Shown here: positions 44,638 through 55,662 of the stretch, piece by piece
How positions within the stretch are numbered: position 1 is the stretch's first letter
Layout of the letters: every line of letters starts with the position of its first letter
NCBI GenBank assembly: GCA_029851415.1
Contig: CM056742.1
Location: 76,622,748 to 76,686,747, forward strand
Direction: 5' to 3'
Source of the DNA: Eretmocerus hayati
Lineage: Eukaryota; Arthropoda; Insecta; Hymenoptera; Aphelinidae
Length of the DNA: 64,000 nucleotides
The notes under the pieces: model-generated
The model's database searches: none
Seen by the model: the letters and a program-made list of their open reading frames with translations, nothing else
Told to the model about the DNA's origin: nothing
Translations under genes and position numbers: made by a program

Positions 44638-45275
44638 TGTTACGTTATGATAGTATTTCTGACCTTTTTAATTCAAAAATATGAATTTTCCTTGTAAAAA
44701 TATGTGCATAAAACAGAAATAATTTTGTCTATTGCTGCAATGGAAATTATTGTTAAAAAATGTGATTTTACTGATAAGTATCTAAATACTGTTTATATGA
44801 TAAGTATTCGATCTATTTCTCGGCCAAAGCATTTCATTATCAAAATTTAGAGTCTTACAAAGTTGAAAATTGTAATTTCCAAACTTCGGCATGCAGGCCG
44901 TGGCACGTCGGATTTTACCTGCGTGGTCACATTGTCCTCACCAAAGCCGATCTAATTCGGCTTGTAAAAGGTGAGGCCACAGCGCAAGGGGCAAGTAGAG
45001 TCACTTGCGGCTGTCAGGCTAACTTTGCGAAGTGTTGGTTGCTATGGTTACATAGAAAACTTTTCTCCTCGTATGCGCTTAATAAGCGAGGACTTCACTT
45101 CACGTCTAGCTCTTGAGTCGCGAAACACGTTTACATTTTGAATCTGATTGATTGTTATCAATAATTGTTAATTGAATTGCTGATTTAAATAGTTCCAGTG
45201 ATTAAATAAAGTCGTTCTTTTAAAATCAATCCTTTTCTGCAAAAATCTTCTTCGATCGTTTGCTGAGCGCGAACA
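44638..45275 (+). repeat. 5' LTR of BEL element B (638 bp)
   Basis: Begins TGTTACGTTATG after the CACCT duplication and ends GCGAACA. It has hairpins (aagccgatctaattcggctt at about 44944-44963) and a polyadenylation signal AATAAA at 45205-45210. The last 243 bp recur at 48940-49182. Confidence 0.88.
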
Positions 45276-45276
45276 T

Positions 45277-45294
45277 TGGTGCCGAAACCCGGGA
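45277..45294 (+). other. Primer-binding site of BEL element B
   Basis: TGGTGCCGAAACCCGGGA, one base after the LTR; the typical BEL/Pao type of tRNA 3'-end complement. Confidence 0.85.
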
Positions 45295-45334
45295 CAGTCC
45301 CGGCGCATAACCTTCTCGAAGAAGACCTGCAGCG

Positions 45335-47740
45335 ATGGCAGAGAAGCGACAGAACAACAGCGATATCGGCAATGAACCACCTGAAAAGATGACTCGGACG
45401 GAGTCATCGATGATCGACGGGACGCAGTCGGCGTTGGCGTCTGGTGCCTCAGACGAGTTAGATGCGCAGCAAAGCGCTCTCGCTCCCTTGCTGGGACTTT
45501 CAAACGTCGGATCATCGCTGAGCTCGAGTCAAGTAATCACCAGCAATCATCAAATTTTGAGCCCCTCAAATGGCTCAAATCGGACGACTGATTCATCGTC
45601 CAACACATATGAAACCACTACGCAGGTAACAAAGTAGCATTGTTGCCGGTGGCCGAAAATGCTTCGCGATATCGACGGATGAGTATGAAAATGCTTCTCA
45701 ATTCTCTGGTCTAGTATCATATCTCATATTGATGAATTCCGAGGGCCTATCTGGCAAGAATGAATTTCTGAAATTCGTATTGATAATATAACCTGTAAAA
45801 TTTTTCTAACCTCGAAGTTGTAAACAAATGAAACTTGAAATTTCGAAGAAATTTTCCACTGCATGGAACTAAAGTCAACCGACATACAGGTTATCGTCAC
45901 GCATGGCACGGACATTGGAGCATTTGCGACAACGAATGCAGGACAGCAAAGCACTCGGAGTGATGGGCTGCATCGAAGTTCATACGTCCCTGCCAGCGGC
46001 ATTGAGACTTTGCTTCGAGCAAGCAACCACATGCAGAATCCTGGTCTTGTCGACAACCGGCCTAAAGGTTTCGTCGGCGTTAGCAGCTCTCATCCCGGCG
46101 TTGAGCGATTCGTGAGCAATGCAGCGCATCAGCCGCACTTATCAGTTACGGATGCTGTGAACGGCCTGCAGTCCATATCAACAGGACTTATCTACAGCAA
46201 CGTGCCGTTCAATAATGCTGCCCTGTACAACATAAGTGCCCCGGTGGGGCTCTTTTCTGCGCCTCGTGTTAACAACAACAACAACAACAACAGGCAGACG
46301 ACGTCGGCGTTCTCCAACGGGGGGATCTCGCAAGCGATTCCGCAACCACTCGTCAGCAGCAGTTTTGTACCACCCATCGTGCCAGTCGTCGTCAGCAGTG
46401 CATCGAGTTCCTCGTATGTCAACAATAACGCGAATACTTTCTTAACCTCAAATTCAGTCCCATCTAATTTGTCTATGGCAAATAATCGCGTTCAATTCGA
46501 TGAAAGTAATTTAAACTCGATTCGAGATCGGAATAATGTCGCTCCGTTGCTTGATCATTTAATTTTGATTAATCCTTTGAGGCAGGCGTCTTCTCCTATT
46601 AATGAAACGCTGTCACAACCTACGTTCAATGGCAAGGACTGTAATCTTTTGTTGGCTGAAATTATGGAACGGACAATTAATGCCGCTAGAGATGCTAATA
46701 TTGAGTCGTCACGTGCTCTGTCACGAGTGTCTTCCACAAGGAATTTGCCATCTTTTTCGGGCGATCCACTAGTTTGGCCTCGATTTAAGCAAATTTTTGA
46801 TTCTTCAAAACAGGAATATTCCGAATCTGAGAACGCGATTCGTATTTATGATGCGTTGAAAGGAGAAGCTCTTGAGGCTGTAAAGTCATTGATAGCTTCC
46901 AGTCAAAGCTCTGAACAAATAATGAGATCTCTAGAAATGCTTTTTGGTGACTCGACAAATGTTGTTTTGAAAAATGTCAGCGATATTCAAAATTTACCAA
47001 GTATAGAAAGTGGAAATGTAAGTCTCGTTCATTTTGCTACTATTTTGAAGAATTCTGTTACATCTCTGAAAGCTTTCAATAATATCGGTTGGCTACATTC
47101 TCCTGAGCTTCTCCAAGAGGTTATTCGTAAACTGCCTGCTGCTCTCATTATGAATATCAATGAAGATGAAGTGTGTCAGCGTCAAGGCTTGTCAGATCTA
47201 GAGAAACTTTCCGAATATTTGTTCAAGAAAGCTGAAAAGGCCAAGGGTTCTAGTTTTATCAACATATTTTCTCCAAGCCCTTCTCAAAATTCTCTAAATA
47301 ATATCCAATCGAAAAATGTTCAACCTAGTAGCAAAAGACCAGCTCGTACTTTCACAACGTATCTGAATAATACAGAGTCACTTCCTCAAGTAGAGAGAAT
47401 TTCTAATAGCTCCAGGACAACTTGTTCTCATTGTGGAAAAAGAAACCACACGATTTCGAATTGTAGAAATTTAGCCAAAGAATCAATCAATGAAAAATGG
47501 AGAATAGTGAAAGAATTACATTTGTGTTACAATTGTTTAAGCTCCAAGCATTTGCGCTCTGATTGTAAAGCTAAGGCTGGATGCGACCGGTGTGATCGCC
47601 GTCATCATTCTTTATTGCACTTCGTCCCAAAAGAACGTGATAATAAGAAGCCTAGAGATCCTCTTACCAACCCCACCGCAGCAGGTGGTACTTCAGGAGA
47701 TATAATCGTTATTCAACCCGAAGGTGGGCCTAGAGCATGA
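45335..47740 (+). CDS. gag: BEL B gag polyprotein (with possible 264-bp intron)
   Basis: An ATG at 45335, 40 bp after the primer-binding site, opens 100 codons to a TAG at 45635-45637. The main frame resumes in the same phase at 45863 and runs to 47740. A GT-AG interval 45626-45889 (264 bp, divisible by three) would join them in frame. The main part contains the Pao-type capsid region (LPSFSGDPLVWPRFKQIF; ALKGEALEAVKSL; LQEVIRKLP) and cysteine knuckles (CSHCGKRNHTISNC; CYNCLSSKHLRSDC; CDRCDRRHHSLLH). An AAC repeat encodes a run of Asn (46269-46291). It ends in TGA followed by CTA, in frame with pol. Without splicing, translation of the main part would need an internal start. Confidence 0.88.
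45626..45889 (+). other. Candidate intron or in-frame insertion in BEL B gag
   Basis: Begins CAG|GTAACA and ends ACATACAG|GTTATC. Length 264 bp, phase 0, contains stops in the gag frame. The repeat of CAGGT at both edges could instead be a 5-bp target duplication of a small inserted element. There is an ACTAAAG branch-like site about 20 bp before the 3' end; the pyrimidine tract is weak. Confidence 0.4.
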
Positions 47741-47743
47741 CTA
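47738..47743 (+). promoter_or_regulatory. Gag stop TGA-CTA, candidate readthrough site
   Basis: The gag frame ends TGA immediately followed by CTA, and pol continues in the same frame with sequence that belongs to the protease domain (ILPVDILGNTISLRI). UGA-CUA is the established efficient readthrough context in animal and viral mRNAs. Confidence 0.6.
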
Positions 47744-49048
47744 TATGAACACGTTCTACTAAAAATTCTGCCTGTTGATATTTTAGGGAATACAATCTCT
47801 CTGAGAATCACTGCTTTGCTAGACGAAGGTTCGACTGTTTCTATTATAGATGCGAAAATCGCGGATAGGTTAGGTTTGTTAGGCGATAAGGTGAATATCT
47901 CGCTTCAAGGTATTAGCAATGAGTCTGTCATGAACGCTCGCAAGATGGTGGATTTACAAATCGCTTCAGATACAGGCATCCTAACCTTGAAAAACGTACT
48001 CGTTGTTGATAGTGTCGCCCTACCAGAACAGTCCTTGTCTTCCGAATTATCAGCTCGTTGCAGTCAAGAGTTCAATGCTAAAATCGACCCCTATGAATCT
48101 CCGTGTGAGTTGTTGTTAGGTCAATGTCATTTTGAGTATATTGTTTCGAGAGAATTGCGACGGCGACAGGGTGGCTCAATGATAGCTTCACGTACGCTTC
48201 TCGGTTGGGTTGTCCATGGTCGTTGTCTTGACATTCCTTCAGAACGGTTTTCTTTTCGTGGCAACCAAGTAAAACCATCTAAGTACATCGCAAAAGTAAC
48301 CTCTCTTTCTTGTCCAACCAGCAAAATAGAATTACGACCTTTGAGAACTTTGAAAAAACGCGCCATAGAGATTATGGAAAACACTAGCGTTCACGTCTGT
48401 AATCATTGGGAAATCGGTTTACCGTGGTCGGAAAAAGCAGACTCAATTCCTGAAAGTAGGAGGAACGCGTACAAACGTCTGATGCTACTTGAAAGGAAAC
48501 TGGACCGTGATCCTGCGTATGCCGAACTTTATTATCGGGAAATGGACAGACTTTTCGAGAAAAATTACGCCATGCTTGCTCCGGAAGCCCCTGTTGGCGA
48601 TAAGACATTTTTCTTACCTCATTTCGGAGTACGCAATGTGAATAAACCAAATAAGGTTAGATTAGTATTTGACGCGGCTGCGAAATCGTCCAATGTCAGC
48701 TTCAACGACTTGGTTCTCACTGGTCCCGATCTTCTGAACTCATTATCCGGCATCATGATGCGTTTTCGTGAATATTCCATCGCTTTCAAGGCTGACACCC
48801 GTGACATGTATCTGAAGATTAAAATCTTGAAACGCGACCAAGACGCTCAGCGCTTCTTGTGGAGGAGAGACGATCGATTTAGCCCTCCAAGAGAGTGCGT
48901 GATGTCTTCAATGATTTTCGGGGCTAGTTCCTCTCCAACTGTTGGTTGCTATGGTTACATAGAAAACTTTTCTCCTCGTATGCGCTTAATAAGCGAGGAC
49001 TTCACTTCACGTCTAGCTCTTGAGTCGCGAAACACGTTTACATTTTGA
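47741..49048 (+). pseudogene. pol: BEL B pol: protease and N-terminal RT, fused to LTR sequence
   Basis: Open from just after the gag TGA. The aspartic protease active site LLDEGSTVSIID is followed by the Pao-type protease C-terminal block (LLLGQCHFEYI; GSMIASRTLLGWVVHG). RT begins around 48490: NKVRLVFDAAAKS, motif A FKADTRDMYLKIK with its aspartate, and ECVMSSMIFGASSSPT. At 48940 coding passes into LTR sequence, adding 36 unrelated residues to a stop at 49046-49048. The YxDD box, RNase H and integrase are absent. No ATG starts the frame where expected, consistent with translation as a gag-pol fusion by readthrough. Confidence 0.9.
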
Positions 49049-49182
49049 ATCTGATTGATTGTTATTAATAATTGTTAATTGAATTGCTGATTCAAATAGT
49101 TCCAGTGATTAAATAAAGTCGTTCTTTTAAAATCAATCCTTCTCTGCAAAAATCTTCTTCGATCGTTCGCTGAGCGCGAACA
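48940..49182 (+). repeat. Truncated 3' LTR of BEL element B (243 bp)
   Basis: Matches 45033-45275 with about four differences and is followed by CACCT (49183-49187). The U3 part was lost in the deletion that also removed most of pol. Confidence 0.9.
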
Positions 49183-49187
49183 CACCT

Positions 49188-49955
49188 AGTAACCGGTCCT
49201 CCGGCCTGTACCGATCAAGGACTAAATATCGGGAGAGGAATATCCGATGAAGAAACCTTGACGGTTACCGGTTAAACGTTCACAGTGGAGACTGTGTATC
49301 ATTGGGACGAGCAAGCTACAAAAAGTGTTAGAAGCTCAGGCGAAACCACCTAGTTCCCGGCCCTCAAGCTGATACTGATCAAGGCTGGTTTCGGGAAAGG
49401 TAACCCGCGAGAGGCCTCAGCGGACTGAGACCATCGTGGGTGCCGCAGGGCTCACAATTGGAATCGCGATAAGAACCTGCTGACCGCGACAGGTGAGTAT
49501 GTGACGACTACTCTGGCTTCCCGATTCATTCCATGGGTTAGACCACGAGACCATGGTCTATTTATGAAACAAGGGAGAGTACTATGCTCCGTTGGAGCGC
49601 TCGAGCAGTGACCTGTCTGTGCGTGGGCAAAACAGAGAGAGTGTCCTCGCAAGAGGCCTCGGCTTTGACCTTTCAAAGCTGAAGTCGTAGGGCTTCTAAC
49701 AAAGGTACTCAAGGTCGGGGCTGAGCCCTTAATTGTGTGCGCTTGCGTGCCAGCTGCTGCCCCGTGATACGGTTGGATTCTGGGAAGCACACGATTAGGC
49801 AAACTGGATGGGATGCTGTGACCCCACCGAGGTGGAATAAGTCGGTAGTCCGCGAGGACGCGATGACAGGGCGAACCTCTGTTCACAGGTTTGGAGCCAG
49901 TGGAGGATTGAACCGAGAGGCAGGGACCTCCACTTTGAATAAGGAAGACAATACA
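49188..49955 (-). other. Remainder of the probable solo LTR (other side of BEL B)
   Basis: No gene. Contains a variant of the 140-bp unit (gggagaggaatatccgatga at about 49231) and ends gacaataca before ATTCC. A minus-strand open stretch through 49452-50051 mixes this sequence with integrase and is not a gene. Confidence 0.6.
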
Positions 49956-49960
49956 ATTCC

Positions 49961-50753
49961 CAAAACACGCTTGAAATGATGTTTGAATGATTTCACGGCA
50001 GCTTCCCAGAGACCTCCAGAATGAGGCGATAACGGTGGATTGAAATGCCAATTGATGTTTTCCTCTAAAGCATGGTTATTGATCTTATTCCGAAATTGCT
50101 CAGATAAGAATAGGGCAAGTAGCTCACGGAACTGTTCGTTCGCCCCAATGAATTTACTACCGTTGTCAGGATAGACGTGGCATGGAATACCTCTGCGACT
50201 ACAGAAGCGTCGAAAAGCACCAAGGAATCCATCTGTGGTCAAGTCGCTCACGATTTCTATATGGATGGCTTTTGATGACATACAAATGAAAACGCATCTA
50301 TAAGCCTTTACTTTCTTGCGATTGCGTCTTTCTTTTCTTTGTTGGAAAATGGTCCAAAATAATCTATACCGGTAAGGTGAAAAGCGGGTGATTCTCCAAT
50401 GCGTGGTTTGGGAAGGGATGCCATTTGAAAATGCAAAACAACCGGTCGATGACGTGAACGAATGACGCAATCGCGTACAACCTTACTCGATTTTTATCGT
50501 CAAAAAGCCAGAAACGTTGTCTGATTGATGCCAAAGTGTTCTGGATACCAGCATGATAATGGTGCTGTTTTCGGATGATTAGATCTGTGATGTGATGATG
50601 CAAGTGCAATAACGCTGGATGTTCTTGAAAGTATGAGACGTGAGACTTATTCAACCGGCCTCCTACTCGAAGGACGCCCTGCCTGTCAATGAACGGGTTG
50701 GATGAAGCGATTCTACTACCATTGCGGATCGACTTTCCATTTGTTACAATCAA
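49961..50753 (-). pseudogene. pol: BEL A integrase zinc and catalytic core
   Basis: Reading leftward on the minus strand: the integrase N-terminal region (VLRVGGRLNKS; HPALLHLHHHITDLIIRKQH; HYHAGIQNTLASIRQRFW), then the core (SSKAIHIEIVSDLTTDGFLG; IPCHVYPDNGSKFIGA; PPLSPHSGGLWEAAVKSFKH) with the second Asp and the Glu of the D,D,E triad visible. The segment expected to hold the first Asp lies near 50340 in a different frame, so there are at least two frameshifts (near 50470 and 50290). It continues, beyond the insertion, at 44122. Confidence 0.9.
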
Positions 50754-51000
50754 TTTTTTCGTGAAACTGTCCAGCCTGGATTTGGCACAAGATGTTGCTT
50801 CCTGTTTCTAATTTCTCTTGTACAGTAGAGTCTTTTCCCCTAAATTCGTTTTAAGCGAAGGAAGCGAACCTGACCAGGGATGGATGGGAAGAGAATCTTC
50901 GAATGATATCATTTCCTTCAGAAGACAATCATAGGCAAACGTTTTTTCTCAAGCCTGGAAGTTTTGTGACCGAGAGTTCAGCTCCCGAGGGCCACGCTGT
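50754..51000 (-). pseudogene. BEL A pol linker between RNase H and integrase
   Basis: Lies between recognisable RNase H and integrase sequence; no open frame remains. Treated as decayed coding sequence by position. Confidence 0.5.
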
Positions 51001-51480
51001 TTAAGCCTGGGAGAGCCAGATTGGTCCACGGAACCATATGTCGTTTTTGAGGGAGTCGGATGGTAGTTGGCCTCGAGACAGAGCGTCTGCCGGATTATCC
51101 TTTGTTCGAACGTGTTTCCATTCAATCGGTCCCTCGAGTTTCTGGATCTTGGCGATACGGTTAGCTTCGAAAACCTTCAAAACCTCTAGTGATTTTTTCA
51201 GCCAATGGAGAACGATTGTAGAGTCCGTCCACAGAACTACGCGGTCTATCGGGGAGGGGAATGCCTTCCGGCTCTCGGTGTAGAGTTTTGCGAGAGTCTG
51301 TGCACCGCAGAGTTCAAGTCGGGGTTTAGTCACTTCTTGGATTTCGGATTGTTTCGAACCCGGTTTCACAGCTGTTGCTCCCTTGAGTGGAGGGACTCGA
51401 GATTTTGAACATGCAAGTAGAAACTGCTGCCCTCCCTTGATTGTCAACCGAACGCACGTACAAACAGGCTTTGTAGCCAT
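51001..51480 (-). pseudogene. pol: BEL A RNase H region
   Basis: 160 codons matching the Pao-type RNase H order: KPRLELCGAQTLAKLYTES, VVLWTDSTIVLHWLKKS, FEANRIAKIQKL, WKHVRTKDNPADALSRG. The conserved Glu (LELC), Asp (TDST) and terminal Asp (NPADALSRG) are readable. The frame differs from RT upstream. Confidence 0.9.
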
Positions 51481-51730
51481 TGATACTCGCGTCGCAAAAT
51501 CCGTGGATCTCTATCGATGTTGGATCATTAATCAGAAGCCATCAGCTCACGGTCGAGTTTTGAATGAATTCGAGTTGAGAGGCGTATGCCAACCATTCCG
51601 AGTAAATTTCTTGGGGTACCGATTCATCCCATTCGATTTGAGCTCTACAACAATCCTGCATGATCGATTTGCCCTTCAGAATAATGGGCCCCAGCAAACC
51701 AAGGGGATCGAAGATCCTCGCAATGCTAGA
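51481..51730 (-). pseudogene. BEL A RT-RNase H connection, decayed
   Basis: Expected position of the RT thumb/connection. Only short open pieces remain, in more than one frame. Confidence 0.5.
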
Positions 51731-52545
51731 TTAAATATTGCGTTTCGTGATTTTAATCGTCAGATCGATGGAATTCACAGTGAACATGAATTCGTCTGAA
51801 TGAGAGTTCCAAACTACCCCGAGAAATTTCAAAATCGGGTTTTCGTCAAGGCTGTGGTCTAGATCGACGAATTTCTGGTTTAGATTGTCAAGAGCGTGAT
51901 GATGATTTGAAGCCCACTGACGTATGTTGAAACCGCCTCGCGTGCATACTTCAATGATTTCATCGCGAATTCCAGTGATTTCATCTGATGTATCCGCGCC
52001 TGTCAGTAAGTTTTCGACATACAAATCTCGTTTGAGGATCTCGTATGCGAAAGGGAAGTTTCATTTCTCATATTCCGCAAGTTGCACGATTGAGCGAATC
52101 ACGAAAAATGCTGCTAATTTGTTACCGATCATTAGATTGCAGACCTCGAATACTCTATTTTTACCCTCATGATACCAAAATACACGCTGGATTTCATGAT
52201 CATCTGGATGTAGAAGAACTTGTCTATACAGATTTTCAATGTTAGCCGTGACTACGTAGACATGACTGCGGTATCTAAGTAATTGTTCAAAAAGAGAGGG
52301 CTGAATAGTAGGACCGACCATGAGTGCATTGTTGAGAGACATTCCTGAACTTGTTCTCGCGGATGCGTCGAAAACTACACGAACTCTGGTGGTACTGCTC
52401 GAAGTTTTGAGAACGGCGTGATGTGGAATGTAATAACCATACCGGGTTTCATCCTCGATTAGAGACATGTGTTTCAAATCGATGTATTCCTGCATTACCC
52501 TGTGATATTCTACCTTTAACGAAGGATTAGAGGCTAATCTCTTCT
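51731..52545 (-). pseudogene. pol: BEL A reverse transcriptase
   Basis: Starts with NPSLKVEYHRVMQEYIDLKH and YYIPHHAVLK, then TTRVRVVFDASARTSSGMSL. Motif A reads TANIENLYRQ, with Asn where the catalytic Asp should be. The active-site box reads YVEN in LYVENLLTGADTSDE, with neither Asp of YVDD intact. A TGA at 52061-52063 interrupts the same frame between these motifs. RT activity is therefore lost independently several times, which makes this an old copy. Confidence 0.9.
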
Positions 52546-52664
52546 ATAAGAGGTGGAAACTTCTCAGAGCTTGAATCCGGGATTGACCGAGGTCACGATT
52601 GTTTGTTTGGTAGAAATGGTATACAATGATATACAATTTGGTACAAATGGTAGACGTACCAAGT

Positions 52665-53985
52665 ACACGGTGGTCCTGAAGCCGGAAAAAGATGGACAAA
52701 AATGACGAAAAAAAGTGAACACGCTATCATTTTTCTTGCGAGTTTTCACTGAAGAATTCATTTTCACCCAAACTGGATCTGCTTCCGCCTTATTATGCAG
52801 CAATGGATTGTATTTTCGCATTTGAACCAATGTAATTTCGGGCCTAATAACAGCCTTCGAGGGTCATCTTTCACGGTAAAGCCTCCAACTCCGACCCACT
52901 CGATTATTCTTCAACGTATCTTGACTCATTTTGTAGATATCGACAAGAGCTTGAGAATCATCCGAGATACGTTGGGTTTCGAATCACCAGAGCTAATATA
53001 TGCCATTTTCGAGGAGTATGGATTTCATTTTCCGAAATCGCGCAATCCTTTTTCTATGACCAATCGAGGCTTCTCGTGCCTCTTACTCCGGCGCATCTTA
53101 GTATTTTCCAACGTACCTCAGCTCATTAAATAACTAATCACAAAATCTTCACAATGAGTTGTGATGCGTTGAGTTAGAGTGACTCAGGGGCAGAATTTTG
53201 TATGTGAATGGAGCATAAATGTCGTTTTTCAGAGACAGGTTTGGGTCTTCTTGAGTTTCCAACTCCGGTGCATATACATATTTCCGAGACTACTTTTTCA
53301 TACATCTCAGCTCGTTCCGCAGTTCTTTTGTGATTGAATTGGAGGTGATGTGAACCCAACGCGAGAATACGGGAATACATGCACTAAAATCTCAAGCTCG
53401 AGGATGCTTAAAAATGTCCGTGGAAAACGACATTTATGCCTCATTCACATCGAAGATTCTGCCTCTGAACCACTCAAATTCAACGCACCACAACTCAGTG
53501 TGTAGATCTTGTCATTAGTTATTCAATGAGCTGAGGTACGTTGAAGAATACTAAGATGCGCCGGAGTCAGAAGTTCGAGAAGCCTCGATTGGTCATAGAA
53601 AAAGGATTGCGTAATTCCGGAAAATGAAATTCATACTCCTCGATAATGGCATATATGGGCTTCGGAGATTCGAAACCCAACGTACCTCGGCTGATTTTCA
53701 AGCTCTTGTCGATATCTACAAAATGAGTTAAGATACGTTGAAGAATAAATTGAGTGGGTCGGAGTTGGATGCTTTACCAGGAAAGATGACCCTCGAGGGC
53801 TGAGAATAGGCTGAAATTACATTGCTTTAAATGCGAAAATACAATCCATTGATGCATAATTAGGCGGAAACAGATCCGATTTTGGTGAAAATGAATTCTA
53901 CAGTGAAAACTTGCAAAGAAAATGGTAGCGTGCTCACTTTTTCCGTCATTTTTGTCCATCTTTTTCCGGCTTCAGGACCACCGTG
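52665..53985. mobile_element. Foldback element between protease and RT of BEL A (1.32 kb)
   Basis: Starts CACGGTGGTCCTGAAGCCGG and ends with the inverse at 53985. Arms of about 600 bp meet near 53325 (paired blocks: gacaaaaatgacg, ctcgattattcttcaacgta, gcagaattttgtatgtgaat). Non-coding. A target duplication could not be settled. Confidence 0.82.
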
Positions 53986-54814
53986 TGTAGTGACCATTCG
54001 TGTCACGTTTGACGTTTTCGATGTAGTGTAATCCGCATACACTATCCTCGGCAAATTTTGATGAAGAGGTAGTTGCATCTTCGATGTGCCAGAATTTTTC
54101 GAGTTGATTCGATAAATCTATCAAGTTACACAAAACTACTGATTTCGTTTCTGAATCCGTTGTTCCACCGACGATCACCCAACCGAGACAAGTCTTCTGC
54201 GAAACAAGTTCGTAATTGTTTCGTGATGAATTGATTTGACCGACAGACATCATTCCCAAAGTCGCGCCGGAACCAATCAAAATGTCAACATGTCGCGGTA
54301 AGTGAAATTCAGGGTCAGCTGAACATATGTTATGCGGACTCTGTACCGATTCTCGAGGAAATACCTCTGCCAGAGTCCAATCGGTGATTTTAGGTAGAGA
54401 GTGACACGTGAATGATTTCTGGAAGTTGCTGTGCATCGATCTCAATTCAATTGTTAGACTCGATTTCGTCGACGTATGCATTTCATTTACGGCGCTTATA
54501 GGAATTGCGCAGGGTTGCACGGGTAACTTCAACTTGCGAGCGAATTCTCCCGTGATTAGATGTGCGATCGCGCAAGTTCGAGCAGAGCGCGAGCTACAAT
54601 GAATGTGCCATCCGAAGCGCGTACTCGGACCATAGCGCTCATCATAAGTTGTGGTTGAGGCGGACGAGTAGCCGTAGCGAGAATGGCGAATCCTAGGCAA
54701 TCGAGCCCCGTTTTCTATCTTGCGCGATTTGTTCACGTGCCATTCGCGCTCGGAGCGATGGTTGTTATTTTGATGGGAGTTTGTTTGTTCATTTTCTTCC
54801 TCAAGAATGGACAA
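53986..54814 (-). pseudogene. pol: BEL A protease region
   Basis: Pao-type protease C-terminal part is clear: GEFARKLKLPVQPCAIPISA, HVDILIGSGATLGMM, LVSQKTCLGWVIVGG, then LEKFWHIEDATTSSSKFAED leading to RT. The protease active site itself is not readable in this frame; the N-terminal third reads as non-homologous sequence, suggesting a frameshift near 54620. The gene is cut at its 3' side by the foldback at 52665-53985. Confidence 0.85.
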
Positions 54815-54930
54815 GCGATAGGCATAGGTGTGGATGAACTTTTGAATTCTTCAAACGTGGGCAGTTTTCCCAAAGTGAGGGTTTCTTCCTATTCTTGCCT
54901 CACGTCTTGAGGAACCTTGCGTTCGAGTGA
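54815..54930 (-). pseudogene. BEL A gag-pol junction, decayed
   Basis: Short interval between gag and protease pieces where zinc knuckles would be expected; none are readable. Confidence 0.4.
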
Positions 54931-55662
54931 TCAAATGATAATCACGATATTGGGTGAGAATTCCAAGATTTGAAATATGTCTATCTGCTGTTCTGCGTCA
55001 TCCACTAATCTATCTAGTTCAGCTGAATTGGCCCTGTCAACCCTTGGGATATCTATGATGTTATCAAAACGTTCGCATACGAGTACACGCGTTTTCTCAT
55101 GAAGGTTAATCAACAATGTCAAAGATCCCTTATAATCCGTACTTCCGGGTTCGCAAATCTTACTAGTGGCAGTACCGGTCAAACATCCTTTCAAATAATG
55201 TAACTTACTCTGATCTTTCAGATCTGAGCGATCATCAATCAGCTCCTGGAACGCGGCCTTAAATGTGACCTAATTCCCCCTGTTACCACCGAATTTCGGT
55301 GATGGTATCTCCGGCAGTTTCGCGAATTGCTGACGTTTCATAAATGTGGAGTGACCTGAAGGTGAATCACTATGGGTCGTGTTTTGAGCATCACTCGCGG
55401 CGGCAGCATTCTTCACGCGGGAAGCAATCTCGTCATAAGAATTTCGAATTTCTTCCATCTCCTCTAAAGAAGTTATTTCGGGATCAATAATTGCGAGTTT
55501 ATCGTTGAGTTCCTCATACGCATCAAAGAAATTCTCAAGACGACCAAAGCGAAGCTGAGCGTCGTCCATCTTGTTTTGCGTTACCGAATTTCGGAGAGAT
55601 GTGATTTGTCCTTCAAGTCTTGCGCGTTTCTGCGCGATGACCGAAATACGCTGCACATCCAT
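54931..55662 (-). pseudogene. gag: BEL A gag N-terminal region
   Basis: ATG at 55660-55662 (MDVQRISVIAQKRARLEGQ), then a predicted coiled-coil helical region rich in Glu, Leu and Arg, the KLPEIPSPKFGGN motif that precedes the capsid-like domain, a TAG at 55270-55272, and the continuation in the same frame (LKGCLTGTATSKI, then VDRANSAELDRLVDDAEQQI). The order fits Pao-type gag. The rest of gag is lost or in other frames. Confidence 0.85.

Larger units (their letters stand above)
44638..49182 (+). mobile_element. BEL/Pao retrotransposon B, internally deleted
   Basis: 5' LTR 44638-45275, primer-binding site 45277, gag, protease, partial RT, then the last 243 bp of the 3' LTR (48940-49182). CACCT flanks it (44633-44637 and 49183-49187), the 5-bp duplication expected of BEL integrase. 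The shared 243 bp of the LTRs differ at about four sites. The deletion removes the RT active site onwards, RNase H, integrase and the U3 part of the 3' LTR. Confidence 0.93.
44128..49955 (-). mobile_element. Probable solo LTR inside BEL A integrase, itself split by BEL B
   Basis: Flanked by ATTCC at 44123-44127 and 49956-49960, in the middle of the integrase coding sequence; joining the flanks restores collinearity. On the minus strand it begins TGTATTGTCTTCC and ends GGGCGTGTTTCA, LTR-like ends. Without the nested BEL B element it is about 1.28 kb. It includes two copies of a 140-bp unit (tcgacggcgaccagtcaaac at 44331, tcgacggtgaccagtcaaac at 44471), and related sequence continues on the other side (49188-49400). 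No coding. Confidence 0.7.

Noticed and set aside
44128..49182. Interpretation of BEL B as having 243-bp LTRs starting TGTTGG at 45033 and 48940
   Set aside because: No target duplication fits those ends. Starting the 5' LTR at 44638 gives matching CACCT flanks, so the 3' LTR is truncated.
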